DNA of 64,000 bases from contig CM067527.1 in NCBI GenBank assembly GCA_034509925.1, forward strand, positions 12,277,001-12,341,000, given 5' to 3'. Below the pieces are notes generated by a model. That model was not told the DNA's origin. It did not search any database and saw only the letters and a list, made by a program, of their open reading frames with translations. The translations under genes were made by a program, and so were the position numbers. Numbering within the stretch: position 1 is the stretch's first letter; the number at the start of each line of letters is the position of its first letter. Below are positions 26,401 through 41,400 of this stretch, piece after piece. Source of the stretch: Hirudinaria manillensis (lineage: Eukaryota; Annelida; Clitellata; Hirudinida; Hirudinidae).

Positions 26401-29400
26401 TACTCTGGAAGAAAAGCCTGAGGCAGAAAAAGAAGTGCCGGTGGAAAAAGCGGAAGTTGCCGAAGAAAAACCTGAACCAGAAGAGCTCGAAGTAACAGAG
26501 GAAACTGTCGCCGAGCAATTGGAAGAATCAGCGAAAATCGAACCATCTTTGAAGATCGAGGTAAAAGAAACCGAGCCAAGTGTCACTGAAAAAGTTACAC
26601 CGTCAGAAGAAATCATCGAAGCTGTCGAAGAAGAAATTGTGACTGAGAAGGTGGTCGCTGAGGTAGAATCCGTTACTCTGGAAGAAAAGCCTGAGGCAGA
26701 GAAAGAAGCGCCGGTAGAAAAAGCGGAAGTTGCCGAAGAAAAACCTGAACCAGAAGAGCTCGAAGTAATAGAGGAAACTCTGAAAGAAGAGGTTCTCGAA
26801 GAAGTCGAGGTAGGCACAGAAACAGTCGGTGTACCTTCAGAAATCGTACAACGTCTTGATACTGAGATAACGGAAACCTCGCCTCATCTCGTTGAAGAAG
26901 TTCTTGCGTTAGAAAAAACTATCGAGGCCGTGGACAAAGAAGAGACCGAGAAAATTGTACGAGAGGAAGAATTTGAGGAAATTGAATATCCTTCTCACGA
27001 ACTCGACCAAATTCATGTCGACACTGTGGATGAAATCAAATTGAGACCAACATCTGATGAATATCTAGTTGAAAAGGTTATCACAACAAGCGACATTTCT
27101 ATTTCCGATGACACGACAGATTCCAGAGAAATTCAATTTATTGAGCGTACATTGGAATCAGTTGAAAAGCAGATAATAGAATTGGAATTTCATGATCAAG
27201 ATAAACCTGTCACAGAATCATTGGAATACGTCACTGCACTAGAAAAACAATTGGAAAAAGAAGATGTCCAAGAAATAATAACGTCCACAGCCGATATCGA
27301 AGTTACGGAAAAAGATGTGCCAACCCCAACGATCATATCTGAAATCGCTAAAGTAGATCCAACAGAAGAAATCGAAGAGGTTGTCGAAAAAGAATTTGTG
27401 ACTGAGAAGGTGGTCGCTGAGGAAGAATCCATTGCTCTGGAAGAAAAGCCGGAGGCAGAGAAAGAAGCGCCGGTAGAAAAAGCGGAAGTTGCCGTAGAAA
27501 AACCTGAACCAGAAGAGTTCGAAGTAACAGAGGAAACTCTGAAAGAAGAGGTTCTCGAAAGGCACGAAGAGGTCGAATTCGTAGAAACTGTCGTCGAGCA
27601 ATTGGAAGAATCAGCGAAAATCGAACCATCTTTGGAGATCGAGGTAAAAGAAACCGAGCCAAGTGTCACTGAAAAAGTTACACCGTCAGAAGAAATCATC
27701 GAAGCTGTCGAAGAAGAAATTGTGACTGAGAAGGTGGTCGCTGAGGTAGAATCCGTTACTCTGGAAGAAAAGCCTGAGGCAGAGAAAGAAGCGCCGGTAG
27801 AAAAAGCGGAAGTTGCCGAAGAAAAACCTGAACCAGAAGAGCTCGAAGTAACAGAGGAAACTCTGAAAGAAGAGGTTCTCGAAAGGCACGAAGAGGTCGA
27901 ATTCGTAGAAACTGTTGCCGAGCAATTGGAAGAATCAGCGAAAATCGAACCATCTTTGGAGATCGAGGTAAAAGAAACCGAGCCAAGTGTCACTGAAAAA
28001 GTTACACCGTCAGAAGAAATCATCGAAGCTGTCGAAGAAGAAATTGTGACTGAGAAGGTGGTCGCTGAGGTAGAATCCGTTACTCTGGAAGAAAAGCCTG
28101 AGGCAGAGAAAGAAGAGCCGGTAGAAAAAGCGGAAGTTGCCGAAGAAAAACCTGAACCAGAAGAGCTCGAAGTAACAGAGGAAACTCTGAAAGAAGAGGT
28201 TCTCGAAAGGCACGAAGAGGTCGAATTCGTAGAAACTGTCGCCGAGCAATTGGAAGAAACAGCGAAAATCGAGCCATCGTTGGAGGTCGAGGTAAAAGAA
28301 ACCGAGCCACGTGTCACTGAAAAAGTTACACCGTCAGAAGAAATCATCGAAGCTGTCGAAGAAGAAATTGTGACTGAGAAGGTGGTCGCTGAGGTAGAAT
28401 CCGTTATTCTGGAAGAAAAGCCTGAGGCAGAAAAAGAAGTGCCGGTAGAAAAAGCGGAAGTTGCCGAAGAAAAACCTGAACCAGAAGAGCTCGAAGTAAC
28501 AGAGGAAACTGTCGCCGAGCAATTGGAAGACACAGCGAAAATCGAGCCATCGTTGAAGGTCGAGGTAAAAGAAACCGAGCCAAGTGTCACTGAAAAAGTT
28601 ACTCCGTCAGAAGAAATCATCGAAGCTGTCGAAGAAGAAATTTTGACTGAGAAGGTGGTCGCTGAGGTAGAATCCGTTACTCTGGAAGAAAAGCCTGAGG
28701 CAGAAAAAGAAGTGCCGGTGGAAAAAGCGGAAGTTGCCGAAGAAAAACCTGAACCAGAAGAGCTCGAAGTAACAGAGGAAACTGTCGCCGAGCAATTGGA
28801 AGAATCAGCGAAAATCGAACCATCTTTGAAGATCGAGGTAAAAGAAACCGAGCCAAGTGTCACTGAAAAAGTTACACCGTCAGAAGAAATCATCGAAGCT
28901 GTCGAAGAAGAAATTGTGACTGAGAAGGTGGTCGCTGAGGTAGAATCCGTTACTCTGGAAGAAAAGCCTGAGGCAGAGAAAGAAGCGCCGGTAGAAAAAG
29001 CGGAAGTTGCCGAAGAAAAACCTGAACCAGAAGAGCTCGAAGTAATAGAGGAAACTCTGAAAGAAGAGGTTCTCGAAGAAGTCGAGGTAGGCACAGAAAC
29101 AGTCGGTGTACCTTCAGAAATCGTACAACGTCTTGATACTGAGATAACGGAAACCTCGCCTCATCTCGTTGAAGAAGTTCTTGCGTTAGAAAAAACTATC
29201 GAGGCCGTGGACAAAGAAGAGACCGAGAAAATTGTACGAGAGGAAGAATTTGAGGAAATTGAATATCCTTCTCACGAACTCGACCAAATTCATGTCGACA
29301 CTGTGGATGAAATCAAATTGAGACCAACATCTGATGAATATCTAGTTGAAAAGGTTATCACAACAAGCGACATTTCTATTTCCGATGACACGACAGATTC

Positions 29401-32400
29401 CAGAGAAATTCAATTTATTGAGCGTACATTGGAATCAGTTGAAAAGCAGATAATAGAATTGGAATTTCATGATCAAGATAAACCTGTCACAGAATCATTG
29501 GAATACGTCACTGCACTAGAAAAACAATTGGAAAAAGAAGATGTCCAAGAAATAATAACGTCCACAGCCGATATCGAAGTTACGGAAAAAGATGTGCCAA
29601 CCCCAACGATCATATCTGAAATCGCTAAAGTAGATCCAACAGAAGAAATCGAAGAGGTTGTCGAAAAAGAATTTGTGACTGAGAAGGTGGTCGCTGAGGA
29701 AGAATCCATTGCTCTGGAAGAAAAGCCGGAGGCAGAGAAAGAAGCGCCGGTAGAAAAAGCGGAAGTTGCCGTAGAAAAACCTGAACCAGAAGAGTTCGAA
29801 GTAACAGAGGAAACTCTGAAAGAAGAGGTTCTCGAAAGGCACGAAGAGGTCGAATTCGTAGAAACTGTCGTCGAGCAATTGGAAGAATCAGCGAAAATCG
29901 AACCATCTTTGGAGATCGAGGTAAAAGAAACCGAGCCAAGTGTCACTGAAAAAGTTACACCGTCAGAAGAAATCATCGAAGCTGTCGAAGAAGAAATTGT
30001 GACTGAGAAGGTGGTCGCTGAGGTAGAATCCGTTACTCTGGAAGAAAAGCCTGAGGCAGAGAAAGAAGCGCCGGTAGAAAAAGCGGAAGTTGCCGAAGAA
30101 AAACCTGAACCAGAAGAGCTCGAAGTAACAGAGGAAACTCTGAAAGAAGAGGTTCTCGAAAGGCACGAAGAGGTCGAATTCGTAGAAACTGTCGCCGAGC
30201 AATTGGAAGAAACAGCGAAAATCGAGCCATCGTTGGAGGTCGAGGTAAAAGAAACCGAGCCACGTGTCACTGAAAAAGTTACACCGTCAGAAGAAATCAT
30301 CGAAGCTGTCGAAGAAGAAATTGTGACTGAGAAGGTGGTCGCTGAGGTAGAATCCGTTATTCTGGAAGAAAAGCCTGAGGCAGAAAAAGAAGTGCCGGTA
30401 GAAAAAGCGGAAGTTGCCGAAGAAAAACCTGAACCAGAAGAGCTCGAAGTAACAGAGGAAACTGTCGCCGAGCAATTGGAAGACACAGCGAAAATCGAGC
30501 CATCGTTGAAGGTCGAGGTAAAAGAAACCGAGCCAAGTGTCACTGAAAAAGTTACTCCGTCAGAAGAAATCATCGAAGCCGTCGAAGAAGAAATTGTGAC
30601 TGAGAAGGTGGTCGCTGAGGTAGAATCCGTTACTGTGGAAGAAAAGCCTGAGGCAGAGAAAGAAGTGCCGGTAGAAAAAGCGGAAGTTGCCGAAGAAAAA
30701 CCTGAACCAGAAGAGCTCGAAGTAACAGAGGAAACTCTGAAAGAAGAGGTTCTCGAAGAAGTCGAGGTAGGCACAGAAACAGTCGGTGTACCTTCAGAAA
30801 TCGTACAACGTCTTGATACTGAGATAACGGAAACCTCGCCTCATCTCGTTGAAGAAGTTCTTGCGTTAGAAAAAACTATCGAGGCCGTGGACAAAGAAGA
30901 GACCGAGAAAATTGTACGTGAGGAAGAATTTGAGGAAATTGAATATCCTTCTGACGACCTTGACCAAATTCATGTCGACACTGTGGATGAAATCAAATTG
31001 AGACCAACATCTGATGAATATCTAGTTGAAAAGGTTATCACAACAAGCGACATTTCTATTTCTGATGACGCGACAGAATCCAGAGAAATTCAAGTTATTG
31101 AGCGCACATTGGAATCAGTTGAAAAGCAGATAATAGAATTGGAATTTGATGATCAAGATAAACCTGTCACGGAATCATTGGAATACGACACTGCACTAGA
31201 AAAACAATTGGAAAAAGAAGATGTTCAAGAAATAATAACGTCCACAGCCGATATCGAAGTTACGGAAGAATATGTGCCAACCCCAACGATCATATCTGAA
31301 ACCGCTAAATTAGTTACAACGAGAGAAATCGAAGAGGTTGACGAAAAAGAATTTGTGACTGAGAAGGTGGTCGTTGAGGAAGAATCCGTTACTCTGGAAG
31401 AAAAGCCTGACGAAGAAAAAGAAGTGCCGGTAGAAAAAGCGGAAGTTGCCGAAGAAAAACCTGAACCAGAAGAGCTCGAAGTGTCAGAGGAAACTCTGAA
31501 AGAAGAGGTTCTCGAAAGGCACGAAGAGGTCGAATTCGTAGAAACTGTTGCCGAGCAAATGGAAGAATCAGCGAAAATCGAACCATCTTTGGAGATCGAG
31601 GTAAAAGAAACCGAGCCACGTGTCACTGAAAAAGTTACACCGTCAGAAGAAATCATCGAAGCTGTCGAAAAAGAAATTGTGACTGAGAAGGTGGTCGCTG
31701 AGGTAGAATCCGTTACTCTGGAAGAAAAGCCTGAGGCAGAGAAAGAAGCGCCGGTAGAAAAAGCGGAAGTTGCCGTAGAAAAACCTGAACCAGAAGAGTT
31801 CGAAGTAACAGAGGAAACTCTGAAAGAAGAGGTTCTCGAAAGGCACGAAGAGGTCGAATTCGTAGAAACTGTCGTCGAGCAATTGGAAGAATCAGCGAAA
31901 ATCGAACCATCTTTGGAGATCGAGGTAAAAGAAACCGAGCCAAGTGTCACTGAAAAAGTTACACCGTCAGAAGAAATCATCGAAGCTGTCGAAGAAGAAA
32001 TTGTGACTGAGAAGGTGGTCGCTGAGGTAGAATCCGTTACTCTGGAAGAAAAGCCTGAGGCAGAGAAAGAAGCGCCGGTAGAAAAAGCGGAAGTTGCCGA
32101 AGAAAAACCTGAACCAGAAGAGCTCGAAGTAACAGAGGAAACTCTGAAAGAAGAGGTTCTCGAAAGGCACGAAGAGGTCGAATTCGTAGAAACTGTTGCC
32201 GAGCAATTGGAAGAATCAGCGAAAATCGAACCATCTTTGGAGATCGAGGTAAAAGAAACCGAGCCAAGTGTCACTGAAAAAGTTACACTGTCAGAAGAAA
32301 TCATCGAATCTGTCGAAGAAGAAATTGTGACTGAGAAGGTGGTCGCTGAGGTAGAATCCGTTACTGTGGAAGAAAAGCCTGAGGCAGAGAAAGAAGTGCC

Positions 32401-35400
32401 GGTAGAAAAAGCGGAAGTTGCCGAAGAAAAACCTGAACCAGAAGAGGTTCTCGAAAGGCACGAAGAGGTCGAATTCGTAGAATCTGTCGCCGAGCAATTG
32501 GAAGAAACTGCGAAAATCGAGCCATCGTTGGAGGTCGAGGTAAAAGAAACCACGCCAAGTGTCACTGAAAAAGTTACACCGTCAGAAGAAATCATCGAAG
32601 CTGTCGAAGAAGAAATTGTGACTGAGAAGGTGGGCGCTGAGGTAGAATCCGTTACTGTGGAAGAAAAGCCTGAGGCAGAGAAAGAAGTGCCGGTAGAAAA
32701 AGCGGAAGTTGCCGAAGAAAAACCTGAACCAGAAGAGCTCGAAGTAACAGAGGAAACTCTGAAAGAAGTTCTCGAAGAAGTCGAGGTAGGCACAGAAACA
32801 GTCGGTGTACCTTCCGAAATCGTACAACGTCTTGATACTGAGATATCGGAAACCTCGCCTCATCAAGTTGAAGAAGTTCTTCCGTTAGAAAAAACTCTCG
32901 AGGCCGTGGTAAAAGAAGAGACCGAGAAAATTGTACGTGAGGAAGAATTTGAGGAAATTGAATATCCTTCTGACGACCTTGACCAAATTCATGTCGACAC
33001 TGTGGATGAAATCAAATTGAGACCAACATCTGATGAATATCTAGTTGAAAAGGTTATCACAACAAGCGACATTTCTATTTCTGATGACGCGACAGAATCC
33101 AGAGAAATTCAAGTTATTGAGCGCACATTGGAATCAGTTGAAAAGCAGATAATAGAATTGGAATTTGATGAACAAGATAAACCTGTCACGGAATCATTGG
33201 AATACGACACTGCACTAGAAAAACAATTGGAAAAAGAAGATGTTCAAGAAATAATAACGTCCACAGCCGATATCGAAGTTACGGAAGAATATGTGCCAAC
33301 CCCAACGATCATATCTGAAACCGCTAAATTAGTTACAACGAGAGAAATCGAAGAGGTTGTCGAAAAAGAATTTGTGACTGAGAAGGTGGTCGTTGAAGAA
33401 GAATCCGTTACTCTGGAAGAAAAACCTGAACCAGAAGAGCTCGAAGTAACAGAGGAAACTGTCGCCGAGCAATTGGAAGACACAGCGAAAATCGAGCCAT
33501 CGTTGAAGGTCGAGTTAAAAGAAACCGAGCCAAGTGTCACTGAAAAAGTTACTCCGTCAGAAGAAATCATCGAAGCCGTCGAAGAAGAAATTGTGACTGA
33601 GAAGGTGGTCGCTGAGGTAGAATCCGTTATTCTGGAAGAAAAGCCTGAGGCAGAAAAAGAAGTGCCGGTAGAAAAAGCGGAAGTTGCCGAAGAAAAACCT
33701 GAACCAGAAGAGCTCGAAGTAACAGAGGAAACTCTGAAAGAAGAGGTTCTCGAAGAAGTCGAGGTAGGCACAGAAACAGTCGGTGTACCTTCAGAAATCG
33801 TACAACGTCTTGCTACTGAGATATCGGAAACCTCGCCTCATCAAGTTGAAGAAGTTCTTCCGTTAGAAAAAACTCTCGAGGCCGTGGTAAAAGAAGAGAC
33901 CGAGAAAATTGTACGTGAGGAAGAATTTGAGGAAATTGAATATCCTTCTGACGACCTTGACCAAATTCATGTCGACACTGTGGATGAAATCAAATTGAGA
34001 CCAACATCTGATGAATATCTAGTTGAAAAGGTTATCACAACAAGCGACATTTCTATTTCTGATGACGCGACAGAATCCAGAGAAATTCAAGTTATTGAGC
34101 GCACATTGGAATCAGTTGAAAAGCAGATAATAGAATTGGAATTTGATGATCAAGATAAACCTGTCACGGAATCATTGGAATACGACACTGCACTAGAAAA
34201 ACAATTGGAAAAGGAAGATGTCCAAGAAATAATAACGTCCACAGCCGATATCGAAGTTACGGAAGAATATGTGCCAACCCCAACGATCATATCTGAAACC
34301 GCTAAATTAGTTACAACGAGAGAAATCGAAGAGGTTGACGAAAAAGAATTTGTGACTGAGAAGGTGGTCGTTGAGGAAGAATCCGTTACTCTGGAAGAAA
34401 AGCCTGACGAAGAGAAAGAAGTGCCGGTAGAAAAAGCGGAAGTTGCCGAAGAAAAACCTGAACCAGAAGAGCTCGAAGTAACAAAGGAAACTCTGAAAGA
34501 AGAGGTTCTCGAAAGGCACGAAGAGGTCGAATTCGTAGAAACTGTCGCCGAGCAATTGGAAAAAACAGCGAAAATTGAGCCATCGTTGGAGGTCGAGGTA
34601 AAAGAAACCGAGCCACGTGTCACTGAAAAAGTTACACCGTCAGAAGAAATCATCGAAGAAGAAATTGTGACTGAGAAGGTGGTCGCTGAGGTAGAATCCG
34701 TTACTGTGGAAGAAAAGCCTGAGGCAGAGAAAGAAGTGCCGGTAGAAAAAGCGGAAGTTGCCGAAGAAAAACCTGAACCAGAAGAGCTCGAAGTAACAGA
34801 GGAAACTCTGAAAGAAGAGGTTCTCGAAAGGCACGAAGAGGTCGAATTCGTAGAAACTGTCGCCGAGCAATTGGAAGAAACAGCGAAAATCGAGCCATCG
34901 TTGGAGGTCGAGGTAAAAGAAACCGAGCCACGTGTCACTGAAAAAGTTACACCGTCAGATGAAATCATCGAAGCTGTCGAAGAAGAAATTGTGACTGAGA
35001 AGGTGGTCGCTGAGGTAGAATCCGTTACTCTGGAAGAAAAGCCTGAGGCAGAGAAAGAAGTGCCGGTAGAAAAAGCGGAAGTTGCCGAAGAAAAACCTGA
35101 ACCAGAAGAGGTTCTCGAAAGGCACGAAGAGGTCGAATTCGTAGAATCTGTCGCCGAGCAATTGGAAGAAACTGCGAAAATCGAGCCATCGTTGGAGGTC
35201 GAGGTAAAAGAAACCGAGCCAAGTGTCACTGAAAAAGTTACACCGTCAGAAGAAATCATCGAAGCCGTCGAAGAAGAAATTGTGACTGAGAAGGTGATCG
35301 CTGAGGTAGAATCCGTTACTGTGGAAGAAAAGCCTGAGGCAGAGAAAGAAGTGCCGGTAGAAAAAGCGGAAGTTGCCGAAGAAAAACCTGAACCAGAAGA

Positions 35401-38400
35401 GCTCGAAGTAACAGAGGAAACTCTGAAAGAAGAGGTTCTCGAAAGGCACGAAGAAGTCGAATTCGTAGAAACTGTCGCCGAGCAATTGGAAAAAACAGCG
35501 AAAATCGAGACATCGTTGGAGGTCGAGGTAAAAGAAACCGAGCCAAGTGTCACTGAAAAAGTTACACCGTCAGAAGAAATCATCGAAGCCGTCGAAGAAG
35601 AAATTGTGACTGAGAAGGTGATCGCTGAGGTAGAATCCGTTACTGTGGAAGAAAAGCCTGAGGCAGAGAAAGAAGTGCCGGTAGAAAAAGCGGAAGTTGC
35701 CGAAGAAAAACCTGAACCAGAAGAGCTCGAAGTAACAGAGGAAACTCTGAAAGAAGAGGTTCTCGAAAGGCACGAAGAAGTCGAATTCGTAGAAACTGTC
35801 GCCGAGCAATTGGAAAAAACAGCGAAAATCGAGACATCGTTGGAGGTCGAGGTAAAAGAAACCGAGCCAAGTGTCACTGAAAAAGTTACACCGTCAGAAG
35901 AAATCATCGAAGCCGTCGAAGAAGAAATTGTGACTGAGAAGGTGATCGCTGAGGTAGAATCCGTTACTGTGGAAGAAAAGCCTGAGGCAGAGAAAGAAGT
36001 GCCGGTAGAAAAAGCGGAAGTTGCCGAAGAAAAACCTGAACCAGAAGAGCTCGAAGTAACAGAGGAAACTCTGAAAGAAGAGGTTCTCGAAGAAGTCGAG
36101 GTAGGCACAGAAACAGTCGGTGTAACTTCAGAAATCGTACAACGTCTTGATACTGAGATATCGGAAACCTCGCCTCATCTCGTTGAAGAAGTTCTTGCGT
36201 TAGAAAAAACTATCGAGGCCGTGGACAAAGAAGAGACCGAGAAAATTGTACGTGAGGAAGAATTTGAGGAAATTGAATATCCTTCTGACGACCTTGACCA
36301 AATTCATGTCGACACTGTGGATGAAATCAAATTGAGACCAACATCTGATGAATATCTAGTTGAAAAGGTTATCACAACAAGCGACATTTCTATTTCTGAT
36401 GACGCGACAGAATCCAGAGAAATTCAAGTTATTGAGCGCACATTGGAATCAATTGAAAAGCAGATAATAGAATTGGAATTTGATGATCAAGATAAACCTG
36501 TCACGGAATCATTGGAATACGACACTGCACTAGAAAAACAATTGGAAAAAGAAGATGTTCAAGAAATAATAACGTCCACAGCCGATATCGAAGTTACGGA
36601 AGAATATGTGCCAACCCCAACGATCATATCTGAAACCGCTAAATTAGTTACAACGAGAGAAATCGAAGAGGTTGACGAAAAAGAATTTGTGACTGAGAAG
36701 GTGGTCGTTGAGGAAGAATCCGTTACTCTGGAAGAAAAGCCTGACGAAGAGAAAGAAGTGCCGGTAGAAAAAGCGGAAGTTGCCGAAGAAAAACCTGAAC
36801 CAGAAGAGCTCGAAGTAACAGAGGAAACTGTCGCCGAGCAATTGGAAGACACAGCGAAAATCGAGCCATCGTTGAAGGTCGAGTTAAAAGAAACCGAGCC
36901 AAGTGTCACTGAAAAAGTTACTCCGTCAGAAGAAATCATCGAAGCCGTCGAAGAAGAAATTGTGACTGAGAAGGTGGTCGCTGAGGTAGAATCCGTTATT
37001 CTGGAAGAAAAGCCTGAGGCAGAAAAAGAAGTGCCGGTAGAAAAAGCGGAAGTTGCCGAAGAAAAACCTGAACCAGAAGAGCTCGAAGTAACAGAGGAAA
37101 CTCTGAAAGAAGAGGTTCTCGAAGAAGTCGAGGTAGGCACAGAAACAGTCGGTGTACCTTCAGAAATCGTACAACGTCTTGCTACTGAGATATCGGAAAC
37201 CTCGCCTCATCAAGTTGAAGAAGTTCTTCCGTTAGAAAAAACTCTCGAGGCCGTGGTAAAAGAAGAGACCGAGAAAATTGTACGTGAGGAAGAATTTGAG
37301 GAAATTGAATATCCTTCTGACGACCTTGACCAAATTCATGTCGACACTGTGGATGAAATCAAATTGAGACCAACATCTGATGAATATCTAGTTGAAAAGG
37401 TTATCACAACAAGCGACATTTCTATTTCTGATGACGCGACAGAATCCAGAGAAATTCAAGTTATTGAGCGCACATTGGAATCAGTTGAAAAGCAGATAAT
37501 AGAATTGGAATTTGATGATCAAGATAAACCTGTCACGGAATCATTGGAATACGACACTGCACTAGAAAAACAATTGGAAAAGGAAGATGTCCAAGAAATA
37601 ATAACGTCCACAGCCGATATCGAAGTTACGGAAGAATATGTGCCAACCCCAACGATCATATCTGAAACCGCTAAATTAGTTACAACGAGAGAAATCGAAG
37701 AGGTTGACGAAAAAGAATTTGTGACTGAGAAGGTGGTCGTTGAGGAAGAATCCGTTACTCTGGAAGAAAAGCCTGACGAAGAGAAAGAAGTGCCGGTAGA
37801 AAAAGCGGAAGTTGCCGAAGAAAAACCTGAACCAGAAGAGCTCGAAGTAACAAAGGAAACTCTGAAAGAAGAGGTTCTCGAAAGGCACGAAGAGGTCGAA
37901 TTCGTAGAAACTGTCGCCGAGCAATTGGAAAAAACAGCGAAAATTGAGCCATCGTTGGAGGTCGAGGTAAAAGAAACCGAGCCACGTGTCACTGAAAAAG
38001 TTACACCGTCAGAAGAAATCATCGAAGAAGAAATTGTGACTGAGAAGGTGGTCGCTGAGGTAGAATCCGTTACTGTGGAAGAAAAGCCTGAGGCAGAGAA
38101 AGAAGTGCCGGTAGAAAAAGCGGAAGTTGCCGAAGAAAAACCTGAACCAGAAGAGCTCGAAGTAACAGAGGAAACTCTGAAAGAAGAGGTTCTCGAAAGG
38201 CACGAAGAGGTCGAATTCGTAGAAACTGTCGCCGAGCAATTGGAAGAAACAGCGAAAATCGAGCCATCGTTGGAGGTCGAGGTAAAAGAAACCGAGCCAC
38301 GTGTCACTGAAAAAGTTACACCGTCAGATGAAATCATCGAAGCTGTCGAAGAAGAAATTGTGACTGAGAAGGTGGTCGCTGAGGTAGAATCCGTTACTCT

Positions 38401-41400
38401 GGAAGAAAAGCCTGAGGCAGAGAAAGAAGTGCCGGTAGAAAAAGCGGAAGTTGCCGAAGAAAAACCTGAACCAGAAGAGCTCGAAGTAACAGAGGAAACT
38501 CTGAAAGAAGAGGTTCTCGAAAGGCACGAAGAAGTCGAATTCGTAGAAACTGTCGCCGAGCAATTGGAAAAAACAGCGAAAATCGAGACATCGTTGGAGG
38601 TCGAGGTAAAAGAAACCGAGCCAAGTGTCACTGAAAAAGTTACACCGTCAGAAGAAATCATCGAAGCCGTCGAAGAAGAAATTGTGACTGAGAAGGTGAT
38701 CGCTGAGGTAGAATCCGTTACTGTGGAAGAAAAGCCTGAGGCAGAGAAAGAAGTGCCGGTAGAAAAAGCGGAAGTTGCCGAAGAAAAACCTGAACCAGAA
38801 GAGCTCGAAGTAACAGAGGAAACTCTGAAAGAAGAGGTTCTCGAAGAAGTCGAGGTAGGCACAGAAACAGTCGGTGTACCTTCAGAAATCGTACAACGTC
38901 TTGATACTGAGATATCGGAAACCTCGCCTCATCTCGTTGAAGAAGTTCTTGCGTTAGAAAAAACTATCGAGGCCGTGGACAAAGAAGAGACCGAGAAAAT
39001 TGTACGTGAGGAAGAATTTGAGGAAATTGAATATCCTTCTGACGACCTTGACCAAATTCATGTCGACACTGTGGATGAAATCAAATTGAGACCAACATCT
39101 GATGAATATCTAGTTGAAAAGGTTATCACAACAAGCGACATTTCTATTTCTGATGACGCGACAGAATCCAGAGAAATTCAAGTTATTGAGCGCACATTGG
39201 AATCAGTTGAAAAGCAGATAATAGAATTGGAATTTGATGATCAAGATAAACCTGTCACGGAATCATTGGAATACGACACTGCACTAGAAAAACAATTGGA
39301 AAAAGAAGATGTTCAAGAAATAATAACGTCCACAGCCGATATCGAAGTTACGGAAGAATATGTGCCAACCCCAACGATCATATCTGAAACCGCTAAATTA
39401 GTTACAACGAGAGAAATCGAAGAGGTTGACGAAAAAGAATTTGTGACTGAGAAGGTGGTCGTTGAGGAAGAATCCGTTACTCTGGAAGAAAAGCCTGACG
39501 AAGAGAAAGAAGTGCCGGTAGAAAAAGCGGAAGTTGCCGAAGAAAAACCTGAACAAGAAGAGCTCGAAGTAACAAAGGAAACTCTGAAAGAAGAGGTTCT
39601 CGAAAGGCACGAAGAGGTCGAATTCGTAGAAACTGTCGCCGAGCAATTGGAAAAAACAGCGAAAATTGAGCCATCGTTGGAGGTCGAGGTAAAAGAAACC
39701 GAGCCACGTGTCACTGAAAAAGTTACACCGTCAGAAGAAATCATCGAAGCTGTCGAAGAAGAAATTGTGACTGAGAAGGTGGTCGCTGAGGTAGAATCCG
39801 TTACTGTGGAAGAAAAGCCTGAGGCAGAGAAAGAAGTGCCGGTAGAAAAAGCGGAAGTTGCCGAAGAAAAACCTGAACCAGAAGAGCTCGAAGTAACAGA
39901 GGAAACTCTGAAAGAAGAGGTTCTCGAAAGACACGAAGAGGTAGAATTCGTAGAAACTGTCGCCGAGCAATTGGAAAAAACAGCGAAAATCGAGCCATCG
40001 TTGGAAGTCGAGGTAAAAGAAACCGAGCCACGTGTCACTGAAAAAGTTACAACGTCAGAAGAAATCATCGAAGCTGTCGAAGAAGAAATTGTGACTGAGA
40101 AGGTGGTCGCTGAGGAAGAATCCGTTATTCTGGAAGAAAAGCCTGAGTCAGAAGAGCTCGAAGTAACAAAGGAAACTCTGAAAGAAGAGGTTCTCGAAAG
40201 GCACGAAGAGGTCGAATTCGTAGAAACTGTCGCCGAGCAATTGGAAAAAACAGCGAAAATTGAGCCATCGTTGGAGGTCGAGGTAAAAGAAACCGAGCCA
40301 CGTGTCACTGAAAAAGTTACACCGTCAGAAGAAATCATCGAAGCTGTCGAAGAAGAAATTGTGACTGAGAAGGTGGTCGCTGAGGTAGAATCCGTTACTG
40401 TGGAAGAAAAGCCTGAGGCAGAGAAAGAAGTGCCGGTAGAAAAAGCGGAAGTTGCCGAAGAAAAACCTGAACCAGAAGAGCTCGAAGTAACAGAGGAAAC
40501 TCTGAAAGAAGAGGTTCTCGAAAGGCACGAAGAGGTAGAATTCGTAGAAACTGTCGCCGAGCAATTGGAAAAAACAGCGAAAATCGAGCCATCGTTGGAA
40601 GTCGAGGTAAAAGAAACCGAGCCACGTGTCACTGAAAAAGTTACAACGTCAGAAGAAATCATCGAAGCTGTCGAAGAAGAAATTGTGACTGAGAAGGTGG
40701 TCGCTGAGGAAGAATCCGTTATTCTGGAAGAAAAGCCTGAGTCAGAAAAAGAAGTGCCGGTAGAAAAAGCGGAAGTTGCCGAAGAAAAACCTGAACCAGA
40801 AGAGCTCGAAGTGTCAGAGGAAACTCTGAAAGAAGAGGTTCTCGAAAGGCACGAAGAGGTCGAATTCGTAGAAACTGTTGCCGAGCAAATGGAAGAATCA
40901 GCGAAAATCGAACCATCTTTGGAGATCGAGGTAAAAGAAACCGAGCCACGTGTCACTGAAAAAGTTACACCGTCAGAAGAAATCATCGAAGCTGTCGAAA
41001 AAGAAATTGTGACTGAGAAGGTGGTCGCTGAGGTAGAATCCGTTACTCTGGAAGAAAAGCCTGAGGCAGAGAAAGAAGCGCCGGTAGAAAAAGCGGAAGT
41101 TGCCGTAGAAAAACCTGAACCAGAAGAGTTCGAAGTAACAGAGGAAACTCTGAAAGAAGAGGTTCTCGAAAGGCACGAAGAGGTCGAATTCGTAGAAACT
41201 GTCGTCGAGCAATTGGAAGAATCAGCGAAAATCGAACCATCTTTGGAGATCGAGGTAAAAGAAACCGAGCCAAGTGTCACTGAAAAAGTTACACCGTCAG
41301 AAGAAATCATCGAAGCTGTCGAAGAAGAAATTGTGACTGAGAAGGTGGTCGCTGAGGTAGAATCCGTTACTCTGGAAGAAAAGCCTGAGGCAGAGAAAGA

